A stretch of 64,000 nucleotides of DNA from DATHXC01 sp035459965 (GTDB lineage Bacteria; Pseudomonadota; Gammaproteobacteria; Burkholderiales; Methylophilaceae). The position numbers were made by a program, and so were the translations under genes. Shown here piece after piece: positions 8,972 to 17,686 of the stretch (the stretch's first letter is position 1; the number at the start of each line of letters is the position of its first letter). The notes under the pieces were generated by a model that saw only the letters and a list, made by a program, of their open reading frames with translations, made no database searches and was not told where the DNA came from. The DNA is taken from NCBI GenBank assembly GCA_035459965.1, contig DATHXC010000007.1, forward strand, positions 124,001 to 188,000. The letters run 5' to 3'.

Positions 8972-10168
8972 TTGGCCCACGCTAAAATGCATGCTTCAGG
9001 TTTACGGATTGTTTTATTGACTGCGCTTGCAGCATTGATGATCGGCGGCTGCACTGCGATTACCGATATAAAAACTGATATTTCCGAACGTATGTTTGGC
9101 CGCGAACTGGCCGACCCACCTGGTGAGCTGGCTGAAATCACAGCCAAAATACAGCCAAAAATAGTGTGGAGCTACAAGATCGGCGTATCGCAGGACTATG
9201 ATTTTGCACCTGCCACTGAAAATGGGGCCATTTACGTAGCCAGTGCTAGCGGTGAAATCGCCAAGGTCGATGCAGCTACCGGTAAACAGGCCTGGCGTAT
9301 TAATACCGGTGAAATACTTTCAGGTGGTGTTGGTCTTGGGGCTAATCTGGTGTTGCTGGGCACGCCAAAAGGCCAGGTGATCGCTTATGACCAATCTGGC
9401 AAGCTATTGTGGAAATCCAAAGTAAGTAGTGAAGTGCTGAGTGTGCCTAGGGTAGATGGCGATACTGTAGTGGTGCGTTGCGGCGATAGCCGTATTTTCG
9501 GTATCAATGCAGCAGATGGTGCGCGCAAATGGATATATGAGCGTGCGACACCTGCACTTAGCTTGCGCAGCAGTGCAGGCGTAGCTGTTGATAGCGGTGC
9601 TGTATATGCGGGTTTTGCTGGCGGAAAGTTGATCGCCTTGCGTGCTGATGATGGCAAAGTGATTTGGGAAGTCTCGGTAGCGCAGCCAAAAGGCGCTACA
9701 GAAATTGAACGTATTGCCGATATCACCAGCTTGCCGGTTGTCGATGGGCCATTAGTCTATGCGGTGGCATACCAGGGCAAAGTCGCTGCGATTGATCGAG
9801 CTGCGGGCCGAGTTGCCTGGAGTCGTGATATTTCCAGCTATACTGGCCTTAACTCCGAAGAGGGGCGAATCTATGTCAGCCATTCAGGTGGTGCCATTTA
9901 TGCGCTGGATTATTCTACGGGAAAAACCTATTGGCGCCAGGGCGAGCTGCTTAACCGCAGGTTGAGTGCACCGTTACCTATGGGTGGTGTGATTGCTTTT
10001 GGTGATATACAAGGTTACCTGCATTTCCTGGATCGTGAAGATGGCTCTTTCTCCGGCCGATTGCGTACTGAAGATAGCCCTATCCTGCCGCAAATGACCG
10101 CACTCGGGTCCAATGGTTTGTTAGCGCAAACCCGCAATGGCGTGCTTTACGCCATCTCATTGAAATAA
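8972..10168 (+). CDS. bamB: Outer-membrane assembly lipoprotein BamB
   Basis: BamB is the beta-propeller lipoprotein of the BAM complex that inserts outer-membrane barrels. The 398-residue protein has a signal with lipobox IGGC (C27 from the TTG start) and repeated PQQ-like blades with the AxDxxTGKxxW pattern, for example 'DAATGKQAWRINTGE' and 'LDYSTGKTYWRQGE'. The start is taken as TTG at 8972 because the GGGGAG site at about 8960-8965 is correctly spaced for it. The ATG at 8987 would be 22 bases away but would still leave a usable lipoprotein signal. bamD and bamA are also in this window. Confidence 0.95.
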   Translation: MAHAKMHASGLRIVLLTALAALMIGGCTAITDIKTDISERMFGRELADPPGELAEITAKIQPKIVWSYKIGVSQDYDFAPATENGAIYVASASGEIAKVDAATGKQAWRINTGEILSGGVGLGANLVLLGTPKGQVIAYDQSGKLLWKSKVSSEVLSVPRVDGDTVVVRCGDSRIFGINAADGARKWIYERATPALSLRSSAGVAVDSGAVYAGFAGGKLIALRADDGKVIWEVSVAQPKGATEIERIADITSLPVVDGPLVYAVAYQGKVAAIDRAAGRVAWSRDISSYTGLNSEEGRIYVSHSGGAIYALDYSTGKTYWRQGELLNRRLSAPLPMGGVIAFGDIQGYLHFLDREDGSFSGRLRTEDSPILPQMTALGSNGLLAQTRNGVLYAISLK

Positions 10169-10172
10169 GCCC

Positions 10173-11711
10173 ATGTTACCTACCATCGTTTTAGTGGGCC
10201 GACCCAACGTCGGCAAATCCACGTTATTCAACCGACTCACCAAAAGCCGTGATGCTTTAGTGGCCGATCTGCCCGGTCTCACGCGAGACCGGCACTATGG
10301 ACGTGGTGTAGGTGGAGACAAGCCTTTCCTGGTAGTAGATACCGGTGGTTTCGAGCCTTTGGCCGAAAGTGGCATCATGAAAGAAATGGCCAAGCAAACG
10401 CTGCTGGCGATTGATGAGGCTGATGTTATCGTGTTTGTGGTCGATGGCAGGCAGGGTGTAAGCCCACAGGATAAGGTGATTGCAGACCGTCTGCGTAAAA
10501 GCCAGCGCACCGTATTACTTGCCGTTAATAAGACCGAAGGCATGCAGCGCGCGATTGTTAGCGCAGAGTTTCATGAGCTGGGGCTGGGCGATCCATTGTC
10601 AATTTCATCGGCACACGGCGAGGGTGTACGTGACCTGGTTGAGCTCGCGCTGGAGCCATTTGGCGAGCCTGAGCGCGAAGAGCCCAATGAGCAGGCACGC
10701 GTGCCCATGGTGGCAATCGTAGGCCGCCCTAATGTAGGTAAATCTACACTGGTCAATGCCTTGCTGGGTGAAGAGCGCGTCATTGCGTTTGATGAGCCGG
10801 GTACCACCCGTGATTCCATTCATATTGATTTGGAACGTGATGGCAAGCATTACACCATTATCGATACCGCTGGCGTACGTAAACGTGGCCGGGTATTTGA
10901 AGCCATCGAGAAATTCTCGGTCATCAAGACCATCCAGGCAATCGAAGAAGCCAATGTGGCGATTCTGGTAGTGGATGCGCAAGAAGGCATTACCGAGCAG
11001 GATGCCCATGTCGCCGCTTATATCTTGGATACCGGCCGTGCCCTCGTAGTAGCGATCAATAAATGGGATGGCCTGGAAGAAGACCGTCGCGACTGGGTCA
11101 AGCGCGAGATCGACCGCAAATTACAGTTCCTTGATTTTGCCAAGTTTCACTATATTTCAGCGCTTAAGAAAAAGGGCCTGCCTGAACTATTCAGCTCCGT
11201 GGATGGCGCTTACAAGGCCGCCTTCGCCAAGCTATCCACACCACAACTCACGCGTGTGCTGATTGACGCCACTACCCAGCATCAGCCGCCTATCAGCAAA
11301 GGCATACGCCCCAAGCTGCGTTATGCGCACCAGGGCGGTAGCAACCCACCTATCGTGGTGATTCATGGTAATCACGTGGATGGTGTGAAAGATACCTATA
11401 AGCGTTTTCTGGAAGGCGTTTTCCGCAAGACTTTCCAGCTCACAGGTACGCCGTTACGCGTGCAGTTTAACCAGGGTGCCAATCCTTTTGCCGAGGCTGA
11501 TAAGCGAGTGAAGGGTGAGGGTATTGTGAGTATGCGCCGTCGCAAGACGGAGCAACGAGCTGAGCTGAATGCGCGTAAAAACGAAGATGAACCGAAGGCT
11601 AAAAGAACCAGGGCAGCCCCATCAGCAGTGAAGCCCGGATCAACAAAACCTGGCTCCACAAAACGCGGCGCAACAAAAGCTGCGCCAAAAAGAAGCCCAT
11701 CTAAAAGATAG
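10173..11711 (+). CDS. der: Ribosome-biogenesis GTPase Der (EngA)
   Basis: Der is an essential double-GTPase needed for 50S subunit maturation. Both G domains are visible: GRPNVGKST near residues 8-16 with DLPGLTRD and NKTEG, and a second GRPNVGKST near residue 185 with DTAGVRKRGR and NKWDG. The KH-like domain follows. At 512 residues it is longer than the common ~490 because of a basic, low-complexity tail of about 40 residues rich in Lys/Pro/Ser/Thr with repeated KPGSTK units. It ends the plus-strand run and converges on bamD. Confidence 0.96.
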   Translation: MLPTIVLVGRPNVGKSTLFNRLTKSRDALVADLPGLTRDRHYGRGVGGDKPFLVVDTGGFEPLAESGIMKEMAKQTLLAIDEADVIVFVVDGRQGVSPQDKVIADRLRKSQRTVLLAVNKTEGMQRAIVSAEFHELGLGDPLSISSAHGEGVRDLVELALEPFGEPEREEPNEQARVPMVAIVGRPNVGKSTLVNALLGEERVIAFDEPGTTRDSIHIDLERDGKHYTIIDTAGVRKRGRVFEAIEKFSVIKTIQAIEEANVAILVVDAQEGITEQDAHVAAYILDTGRALVVAINKWDGLEEDRRDWVKREIDRKLQFLDFAKFHYISALKKKGLPELFSSVDGAYKAAFAKLSTPQLTRVLIDATTQHQPPISKGIRPKLRYAHQGGSNPPIVVIHGNHVDGVKDTYKRFLEGVFRKTFQLTGTPLRVQFNQGANPFAEADKRVKGEGIVSMRRRKTEQRAELNARKNEDEPKAKRTRAAPSAVKPGSTKPGSTKRGATKAAPKRSPSKR

Positions 11712-11720
11712 GCTTTCAAG

Positions 11721-11756
11721 ATTTGTTAGCCATATCTCACAACATGGCTAACAAAT
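11721..11756. terminator. Perfect 13-bp hairpin between convergent der and bamD
   Basis: The arms ATTTGTTAGCCAT (11721-11733) and ATGGCTAACAAAT (11744-11756) are perfectly complementary around a 10-base loop. It lies in the 56-bp gap between the convergent stops of der and bamD, so a bidirectional transcription end or mRNA 3' stabiliser is likely. There is no U tract on either side, which weakens a simple intrinsic-terminator reading. Confidence 0.6.
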
Positions 11757-11767
11757 ATGAGCAGTGC

Positions 11768-12589
11768 TTACTTGTAGTAAAGGCTTTCCCAGAATTTCCA
11801 CCATACACGCTCATCACTAGGCACCGCAGTACCAAGCATCGGGCTATTGGGGTAGTTGGTCTGTAGCACGCGCAGCGTATCCTGTTTCAGGTCGTCCATT
11901 TCCAGCAGGTCGTAGGCGCTGATGGTAATCACCAGTGCTTCTTCAACTGCAGGTGTTTCAGCATAGTTTTGCAGTACGTATTTACAGCGATTGACTGCAG
12001 CTACATAGGCCTTACGCTTCATATAGTAGCGAGCAACATGCAACTCGTGGCTGGCCAGGGTATTCGCCAGATAAGTCATGCGCAGGTTGGCATCTGCCAC
12101 GTAACGGCTGGAGGGGTAGCGTGTTACCAGGTCTTTTAAGGACAAGAAAGATTCACGCAGGGTTTTTGGGTCTCGGTCATCAATCTGTTGCTTGGTCAGT
12201 TTTTCAATGATGCCACGCTCGTTAAATGTAGCGAGGCCCTTGATATAATAAGCGTAATCGACATTCGGATGATTCGGATGCAGCTTGATAAAGCGGTCAG
12301 CAGCAGCGATACAAGAAGCTGGATCATTTTTCTTGTAATACGCGTAAGCAGTTTCAAGCTGTGACTGTGTGGCGTAACGCCCATGCGGATAACGTGATTC
12401 GATAATCTGGAAATACTTGATGGCTTTTTCGTAGTCACGCTTTTTCATGAACTCTTCGGCTTCGGCGTAAATACGGTCAGCCTGCCAACCCTTAGTTTCA
12501 TCCAGCTCGGTTGGTGAACCAAAGATGCTGCATGCAGAAAGCCACGATGTGAGCAGAATGACAGCAATAAACGTTACACTGTGTTTCAT
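11768..12589 (-). CDS. bamD: Outer-membrane assembly lipoprotein BamD
   Basis: The 273-residue protein has a lipoprotein signal with lipobox LSAC (C20) and five TPR-like helical pairs, starting ADRIYAEAEEFMKKRDYEKA. This matches BamD (ComL/YfiO), the essential TPR lipoprotein that contacts BamA and BamC/E. It diverges from rluD across a 39-bp gap, the same bamD/rluD pairing seen in many proteobacteria. Length and the FERGIIEKLT.QQIDDRDP segment agree with the family. Confidence 0.95.
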   Translation of the reverse strand: MKHSVTFIAVILLTSWLSACSIFGSPTELDETKGWQADRIYAEAEEFMKKRDYEKAIKYFQIIESRYPHGRYATQSQLETAYAYYKKNDPASCIAAADRFIKLHPNHPNVDYAYYIKGLATFNERGIIEKLTKQQIDDRDPKTLRESFLSLKDLVTRYPSSRYVADANLRMTYLANTLASHELHVARYYMKRKAYVAAVNRCKYVLQNYAETPAVEEALVITISAYDLLEMDDLKQDTLRVLQTNYPNSPMLGTAVPSDERVWWKFWESLYYK

Positions 12590-12628
12590 TTAATTCAATC
12601 CAATAGACATATAACAAGATTATAACCG

Positions 12629-13690
12629 ATGACCGAAACTGCTACCCCTATTACTCTCACCATTCCCCAAGATTTAGGTGGTTTGCGCCTCGATCAGGCG
12701 CTGCAAAAACTCATGCCTGAGCATTCTCGTTCACGCCTGCAAAGCTGGATCAAGGATGGCCTGGTGACGATTGCCAGTGAAGCAACCACCTCCAAGACCA
12801 AGGTCTGGGGCGGGGAGAAGGTGCAGATCGTGCCACAGGCGATTCCGGAGCGTAGCGCATTTAAGGCACAGGACATTCCGCTTAATATTATTTATGAGGA
12901 TGACCATATCCTCGTCATCAACAAGCCGGCTGGCATGGTAGTGCATCCCGCCGCCGGTAACTGGGAAGGCACTTTGCTCAATGCCTTGCTCTACCATATT
13001 CCCCAGGTAAAAGACCTCCCGCGTGCCGGGATTGTTCACCGGCTGGATAAAGATACCAGTGGCTTGCTGGTTGTGGCCAAGACCCTGGAAGCACAAACCA
13101 GCCTGGTTCGCCAATTACAGGCAAGGACAGTGAAACGTGAGTACCGTGCCATCGTCTGGGGCCAAGTATGGCGTAATGGGGCGATTGACCAGCCCATCGG
13201 CCGCGATCCACGTTCACGTACCAAAATGGCCATCAACCGAATGGGCAAGCCCGCTGTTACGCGTTATGAAGTGCTGGAACGCTTTGCCGTGCATACCTAT
13301 CTGCGCTGTGTGCTGGAAACCGGGCGTACCCACCAGATCCGCGTGCATATGCAGCACCTGAAAGCCCCCATGGTCGGGGATCCCATTTATGGCATGCGTG
13401 GCATTGTGCCGATCCGCATGATGACGCAGACCCTGCGCGATACGCTGGACGGCTTCAAGAGACAGGCGCTGCATGCTATCAAGCTTGGCCTGATACACCC
13501 TTATACTGAACAGCCTATGGAATGGCAGATAGAATTAGCGCAAGATATGAAAACCCTGCTCGAAGCCATGCGCGTAGAAGTCGCAACCGTGGATGAACCA
13601 TTCGAATTCAGTACTGAACCTTACCTGTCTGATGAGGACATGGAAGCCGAAGAAGATGACTTTATAGAGGATGATGACGATGTTGAATAA
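12629..13690 (+). CDS. rluD: 23S rRNA pseudouridine 1911/1915/1917 synthase
   Basis: The protein has an N-terminal S4 RNA-binding domain (about 15-75) and an RluA-type catalytic domain with HRLDKDTSGLL, where D140 is the catalytic aspartate. RluD modifies helix 69 of 23S rRNA. At 353 residues it carries a ~25-residue strongly acidic tail (EDMEAEEDDFIEDDDD) beyond the usual end. No Shine-Dalgarno sequence is visible before the ATG. pgeF begins inside its last codons. Confidence 0.95.
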   Translation: MTETATPITLTIPQDLGGLRLDQALQKLMPEHSRSRLQSWIKDGLVTIASEATTSKTKVWGGEKVQIVPQAIPERSAFKAQDIPLNIIYEDDHILVINKPAGMVVHPAAGNWEGTLLNALLYHIPQVKDLPRAGIVHRLDKDTSGLLVVAKTLEAQTSLVRQLQARTVKREYRAIVWGQVWRNGAIDQPIGRDPRSRTKMAINRMGKPAVTRYEVLERFAVHTYLRCVLETGRTHQIRVHMQHLKAPMVGDPIYGMRGIVPIRMMTQTLRDTLDGFKRQALHAIKLGLIHPYTEQPMEWQIELAQDMKTLLEAMRVEVATVDEPFEFSTEPYLSDEDMEAEEDDFIEDDDDVE

Positions 13691-14414
13691 TGACGATCTC
13701 ATATACCCCGACTGGCCAGCGCCAGCCAATGTCAAATCCTTGCAAACCACCCGTGTGGGGGGCATCAGCCTGGCGCCTCATCATAGCCTTAATCTTGGCG
13801 GCCATGTCGGCGATGACCCCATCAAGGTCGCAGCCAACCGCCAGCTGCTCAATCGCTATGTGCCTACTGAACCACTGTGGCTAGAGCAGGTGCACGGCTT
13901 AACTGTGGTGAACGCAGCCACCGCCAGTTGCCTGCCCTCAGCGGATGCCGCCTACGCTACGCAAAAAGGCGCCGTCTGCGCCGTGATGACCGCCGATTGC
14001 CTGCCGGTACTGTTATGCGATGCCGCTGGCACGGAAGTCGCCGCCATCCATGCCGGCTGGAAAGGCTTGCTGGACGGCGTAATTGAAGCATCCGTCAACA
14101 CCATGCAGTCACCACATGCACAGCTATTGGCCTGGCTAGGCCCGGCCATAGGCCCAAGCGCTTTCGAAGTCGGCGATGATGTGCGCGATGCTTACATCCA
14201 GCATGATGCAAAAGCGGCTGAAGCTTTCGTACCGCATGGAGAAGGTAAATGGCTGGGAGATATCTATCAGCTGGCAAGGCAGCGTTTAAACAAGCTGGGA
14301 GTGACGCAGATTTATGGTGGTGGCTTGTGTACCTATACCGATGAAGCGCGTTTTTTCTCGTTCAGGCGGGATGGGGCGACAGGGCGGATGGCGACGATGA
14401 TTTGGCTGGAATAG
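13680..14414 (+). CDS. pgeF: Peptidoglycan editing factor PgeF / YfiH-type multicopper-like protein
   Basis: This DUF152/YfiH protein has 244 residues from the chosen start. The metal-site residues line up with the family as H72, C107 (MTADCLPVL) and H124 (AIHAGWKG). In E. coli it clears wrongly incorporated L-Ser from peptidoglycan precursors; other family members show purine-nucleoside phosphorylase or laccase-like activity. Three in-frame ATGs occur at 13671, 13674 and 13680. The last is preferred because AGAGG at 13666-13670 is correctly spaced for it. It overlaps the rluD end by 11 bases, the usual rluD-yfiH coupling. Confidence 0.92.
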   Translation: MLNNDDLIYPDWPAPANVKSLQTTRVGGISLAPHHSLNLGGHVGDDPIKVAANRQLLNRYVPTEPLWLEQVHGLTVVNAATASCLPSADAAYATQKGAVCAVMTADCLPVLLCDAAGTEVAAIHAGWKGLLDGVIEASVNTMQSPHAQLLAWLGPAIGPSAFEVGDDVRDAYIQHDAKAAEAFVPHGEGKWLGDIYQLARQRLNKLGVTQIYGGGLCTYTDEARFFSFRRDGATGRMATMIWLE

Positions 14415-14444
14415 TCTCAAATATGCATTATATTAAATGAACTG

Positions 14445-14483
14445 CTGCCCTGTGAGGCCGATGGATATTGCCTCGCAGGGCAG
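14445..14483. terminator. 14-bp hairpin between pgeF and the convergent VOC gene
   Basis: CTGCCCTGTGAGGC (14445-14458) pairs with GCCTCGCAGGGCAG (14470-14483) with a single G-U pair and an 11-base loop. It sits in the 74-bp gap between convergent stops, as expected for a shared terminator. The downstream T content is only modest. Confidence 0.65.
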
Positions 14484-14488
14484 ATAAA

Positions 14489-14872
14489 TTAGATATTTTC
14501 GCCTATCCGCCAAAGTACACCAGCCGGATCATTAAAAGTAAAATCCCGCATTTTCCATGGCTGCATAGCCACCTCTGAAACCCTGCTGCCATATTTTTCG
14601 GCAATGTTGGCATCTGTTACCTGTTTATGCCAGGCGTCCACATCGGCTACCAGCAGGTGCATCATGAAGTTATCCGCATAGGTTTTTACGTAGTAGTCCT
14701 GCAATAAAAATGCGCAGTGCTCGAAACAGAAATAAGCTACCCCACCGCCTTCTGATCTCTTTTCGAAGCCTATATCCTGATAAAACTGCTGGGATAAAGC
14801 GAAGTCCTTGGCGGGGACGAATGCTTTGATTTCTAAGGTTGTGAGATTATTTGTTGCAAGATTGCTATTCAT
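14489..14872 (-). CDS. VOC (glyoxalase/bleomycin-resistance) superfamily protein
   Basis: The 127-residue protein has the single-module vicinal-oxygen-chelate pattern: an N-terminal 'AFVPAKDFALSQQFYQDIGF' beta-alpha unit, then GGVAYFCFEHCAFLLQDYY and a C-terminal 'MRDFTFNDPAGVLWRI' strand. VOC proteins cover lyases, dioxygenases and antibiotic-binding proteins, so no substrate can be assigned. A GGA ribosome site precedes the ATG. It lies just downstream of hmuV on the same strand and could be read through from the haem operon, but a functional link is not shown. Confidence 0.8.
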   Translation of the reverse strand: MNSNLATNNLTTLEIKAFVPAKDFALSQQFYQDIGFEKRSEGGGVAYFCFEHCAFLLQDYYVKTYADNFMMHLLVADVDAWHKQVTDANIAEKYGSRVSEVAMQPWKMRDFTFNDPAGVLWRIGENI

Positions 14873-14912
14873 TTCAGGTCCTTGCTAGTTTTTGCTTATT
14901 TTATTGATTTTT

Positions 14913-15710
14913 TTATGGATTTCCTAGGCCACGTCTAGCCACCATGACAGGTGTGCCACCATCCGGATGCTCCAGCAATACGCAAGGCAAATCGAAACAG
15001 GTTTCCACCGCCTCTGGTGTCACTACTGCTTGCACGCTATCAATGATTTGCAGTCTTCCATCCTTGAGCAGGGCGATGCGGTCAGCATACAAGGCTGCCA
15101 GATTGAGGTCATGCACGATGGCGACTACCGCCACATCGCCTTTTTGTGCCCATTCCCGGGCAATACTCAGAATGCGGTGCTGCTGGCGTGGATCGAGGGC
15201 GGCCGTGGGTTCATCCAGTAGCAACAATCTAGGCGCATCTGATGACTCCCATATCTGCGCCAGTACCCGTGCCATATGCACACGCGCCTGCTCACCACCG
15301 GAGAGGGTGGTGTAGATCTGCCCGGCGAGGTGGCTGGCATCGACCTCTGCCAGGGCGAGCTCGGCTACCTTGACATCAATGGCACGTGTGGCGCCCTGAT
15401 GATGGGGATGACGACCCAGTAGTATCACTTCCATCGCGGTGTAATCAAAGCTGACTTCACAGCGCTGCTGCAACAGGGCACGGTGGCGTGCCAGTGCTAG
15501 CAGGTTCCACTCTGCAAGCTGTGTGCCATGCCAGCTGACATTGCCCTGCGTTGGCTTGAGTTCGCCGCTGAGCAATCTCATTAAACTGCTTTTACCTGCG
15601 CCGTTAGGGCCACATATCGCCACCAGCTCGCCTGGCTGGACATTGAAGCTGATATTCTCTACTAAACTGCGACGGCCAATACTGAGGCTGATGTTGGAAA
15701 TCTCCAGCAT
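14913..15710 (-). CDS. hmuV: Haemin ABC transporter ATP-binding protein
   Basis: The 265-residue ATPase has Walker A GPNGAGKSS (34-42), signature LSGGEQARVHMARVL, Walker B LLLLDEPTAALDP and H-loop IVHDLNLAA. The architecture and the Q-loop region 'EVILLGRHPHH' are those of the HmuV/FecE group. It powers haem import across the inner membrane with HmuU. It starts 11 bases after hmuU and is the last clearly haem-related gene of the minus-strand operon. Confidence 0.93.
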   Translation of the reverse strand: MLEISNISLSIGRRSLVENISFNVQPGELVAICGPNGAGKSSLMRLLSGELKPTQGNVSWHGTQLAEWNLLALARHRALLQQRCEVSFDYTAMEVILLGRHPHHQGATRAIDVKVAELALAEVDASHLAGQIYTTLSGGEQARVHMARVLAQIWESSDAPRLLLLDEPTAALDPRQQHRILSIAREWAQKGDVAVVAIVHDLNLAALYADRIALLKDGRLQIIDSVQAVVTPEAVETCFDLPCVLLEHPDGGTPVMVARRGLGNP

Positions 15711-15721
15711 ATTGAATCCTT

Positions 15722-16822
15722 TTAAAGGCCTATCCTGCTGCGCATGCGGAAAAGCAGGGCGAGGAAGAACGGTACGCCAAGCAAGGCAGTAATAATGCCC
15801 ACCGGTATTTCGACCGGGATGGCGATGCTGCGTGCCAGCAGGTCTGAAAGCAATACCAGTATGGCGCCAACAAAGGCGCTGGCAGGCATGAGCAAGCGTT
15901 GATCGGGGCCAAAGGCCAGCCTGACCAGATGCGGAGCCACCAGCCCCACAAAACCAATGATACCGGTGACCGAGACCACCGCGCCTACCGACATGGCGAT
16001 GCAGGTAATGCAGATGCGGTTGAGCCTGCGCATGGAGACGCCTAGAAGTTGCGCCTGCACCTCACCTAAAGCCAATGTATTGAGTGCGCCGGTTTGTCGT
16101 AGCAGGATGGCGACGGATGTACCAGATAGACAGGCCACCATACCTACCATTGGCCAGGTAGCTGCGCCTAGGCTGCCTAGTGACCAGAAGTTGAGCGTAC
16201 GCATCTGCACATCAGTAGCAACAAAGGTGAGCAGGCCGATGAGTGCGATGCAAAGCGAGCCGATGGCGATGCCCGCCAGCAGCATCAAGGCCACCGAGGT
16301 GCGACCCTGGCGGGTAGCAATGGCAAAAATGAACACGGTAACGCCCAGACTGCCAATGAAGGCAAACGCAGGTAATGCAAACTCACCGATGACCGCATGC
16401 AAGGCCGCCATCCACGAGCCGCCCAGCACAATGCCGATGGCCGCGAATACGGCCGCACCACCGGAAACACCCACCAGGCTTGGCTCTGCTAGGGGGTTAC
16501 GCAATAAGGCCTGCATCGCTGCGCCCGATACTGCGAGCGAAGCACCAGTGAGTATGCCCAAGCCTAATCTTGGCAAGCGAATATTCCACAGCACCATGGC
16601 TTGTTGAATATCCTCGTTTGCGATGCTATCCCATGCAGCAGACCACGGCGGCGTAGCTAATAGCTCCAGCACCCGCATGGGTGCTATCTCTACAGCACCT
16701 ATCCCTGCCGAAAAAATCAAAGTAATGATGAGTGCGATAGATAGCGCCAACAATATCCTCCCACGCAGGGTGGTCAGTTGACGGCTTTTAAGCACAAGTG
16801 GTATGGCCGTTAATACGCTCAT
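15722..16822 (-). CDS. hmuU: Haemin ABC transporter permease (FecCD family)
   Basis: The 366-residue, strongly hydrophobic protein has about ten membrane helices. FecCD/BtuC hallmarks are visible: RLPRLGLGILTGASLAVSG near the N-terminus, NPLAEPSLVGVSGGA in the middle, and FVGLVAPHLVRLAFG plus PVEIPVGIITALLGVPFF near the end. Its ATG overlaps the hmuT stop by four bases. It forms the inner-membrane channel with HmuV for periplasmic haem delivered by HmuT. Confidence 0.94.
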   Translation of the reverse strand: MSVLTAIPLVLKSRQLTTLRGRILLALSIALIITLIFSAGIGAVEIAPMRVLELLATPPWSAAWDSIANEDIQQAMVLWNIRLPRLGLGILTGASLAVSGAAMQALLRNPLAEPSLVGVSGGAAVFAAIGIVLGGSWMAALHAVIGEFALPAFAFIGSLGVTVFIFAIATRQGRTSVALMLLAGIAIGSLCIALIGLLTFVATDVQMRTLNFWSLGSLGAATWPMVGMVACLSGTSVAILLRQTGALNTLALGEVQAQLLGVSMRRLNRICITCIAMSVGAVVSVTGIIGFVGLVAPHLVRLAFGPDQRLLMPASAFVGAILVLLSDLLARSIAIPVEIPVGIITALLGVPFFLALLFRMRSRIGL

Positions 16823-17676
16823 GGCTGGCGCACTGCTTTTGATAAGTCGGCTACCAGATTCGGCAAGCGCGGCGTAAAGCCCAGCAGCAGTAATGAGTCC
16901 AAACTGATGACACGCTTGGCCTTGCCAGCTGGGGTCATGCGTAGGCCGGGCTTGTCCAGGAATACTTCCAGCCCACCACTGGCCTGTACGCCTTCGTAGG
17001 TGGTGATAATCACCTCAGGTGCCGCTGCCACCATGGATTCTGCAGTCAAAGGCTTATAACCCTTGAACTGCTTCATCATCACATTATCCGCATGTATCAG
17101 TTTGATGATGGCGTTGGCGGCGGTTTCATCACCGGCGGCTTGCGGGTTCTTGCCGGTATGGTCCAGCACAAACAGTACACGTGGATTATTCTTGAGCGCT
17201 GCTACCTTCGCGGCAGTTTCCTGCCAGGCGTCTTCGTATTGCGCGGCTACTTTCTCGGTATTGGCGGCTTGCAGCTGTTTACCGATCAAGCGGATATTGG
17301 TCGCCACATGCTCAGGCGTAAAACCTTCCTGCAACTGGATCACCTTAACGCCCGCACTGCGGATTTGCTCCAGCACGTTGAGCGGTCCAGCACCGGCATC
17401 GGCGATGATCAGGGTAGGGCGCATGGAGAGCAGCCCCTCTGCCGATAACGTGCGCATATAGCCGACCTTCGGAACTTTGTTAGCCGCTTCCGGGTAGTAG
17501 CTGGTGATGTCGTTGGCGATAATCTCATCGCCTTTGCCCAGTGCATAGACAATCTCAGTGACTGCACCACCTATCGTCAACAAGCGCTCTGCTGCTTGCG
17601 CAGAGAGGCTGCTGAACGAAAGACTTAGCGTCATTACCACGCTAAAGAGACGGGGATAACTCATTACTTTGGTCAT
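16819..17676 (-). CDS. hmuT: Haemin ABC transporter periplasmic binding protein
   Basis: The 285-residue protein from the ATG at 17676 begins with a clean Sec signal (MTKVMSYPRL through SAQA/AE, cut near residue 28). The frame extends 66 bases further upstream into hmuS, but the ATG at 17676 has AAGGAA in front and puts the signal peptide at the N-terminus. The mature part has the class III binding-protein pattern RLLTIGGAVTEIVYALGKGD. HmuT binds haem in the periplasm, usually through a Tyr/His ligand. It lies 10 bases after hmuS and overlaps hmuU. Confidence 0.92.
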   Translation of the reverse strand: MTKVMSYPRLFSVVMTLSLSFSSLSAQAAERLLTIGGAVTEIVYALGKGDEIIANDITSYYPEAANKVPKVGYMRTLSAEGLLSMRPTLIIADAGAGPLNVLEQIRSAGVKVIQLQEGFTPEHVATNIRLIGKQLQAANTEKVAAQYEDAWQETAAKVAALKNNPRVLFVLDHTGKNPQAAGDETAANAIIKLIHADNVMMKQFKGYKPLTAESMVAAAPEVIITTYEGVQASGGLEVFLDKPGLRMTPAGKAKRVISLDSLLLLGFTPRLPNLVADLSKAVRQP

Positions 17677-17686
17677 GCTGGTTTCC

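Noticed and set aside
14489..14872. VOC protein as part of the haem system
   Set aside because: It is downstream of hmuV on the same strand, but nothing in its sequence ties it to haem; co-transcription alone is not enough.
15957..16607. 216-residue plus-strand frame inside hmuU
   Set aside because: Antisense shadow of a well-supported permease; its Met/Pro/Ala/Thr-rich composition reflects the codons of membrane helices read backwards.
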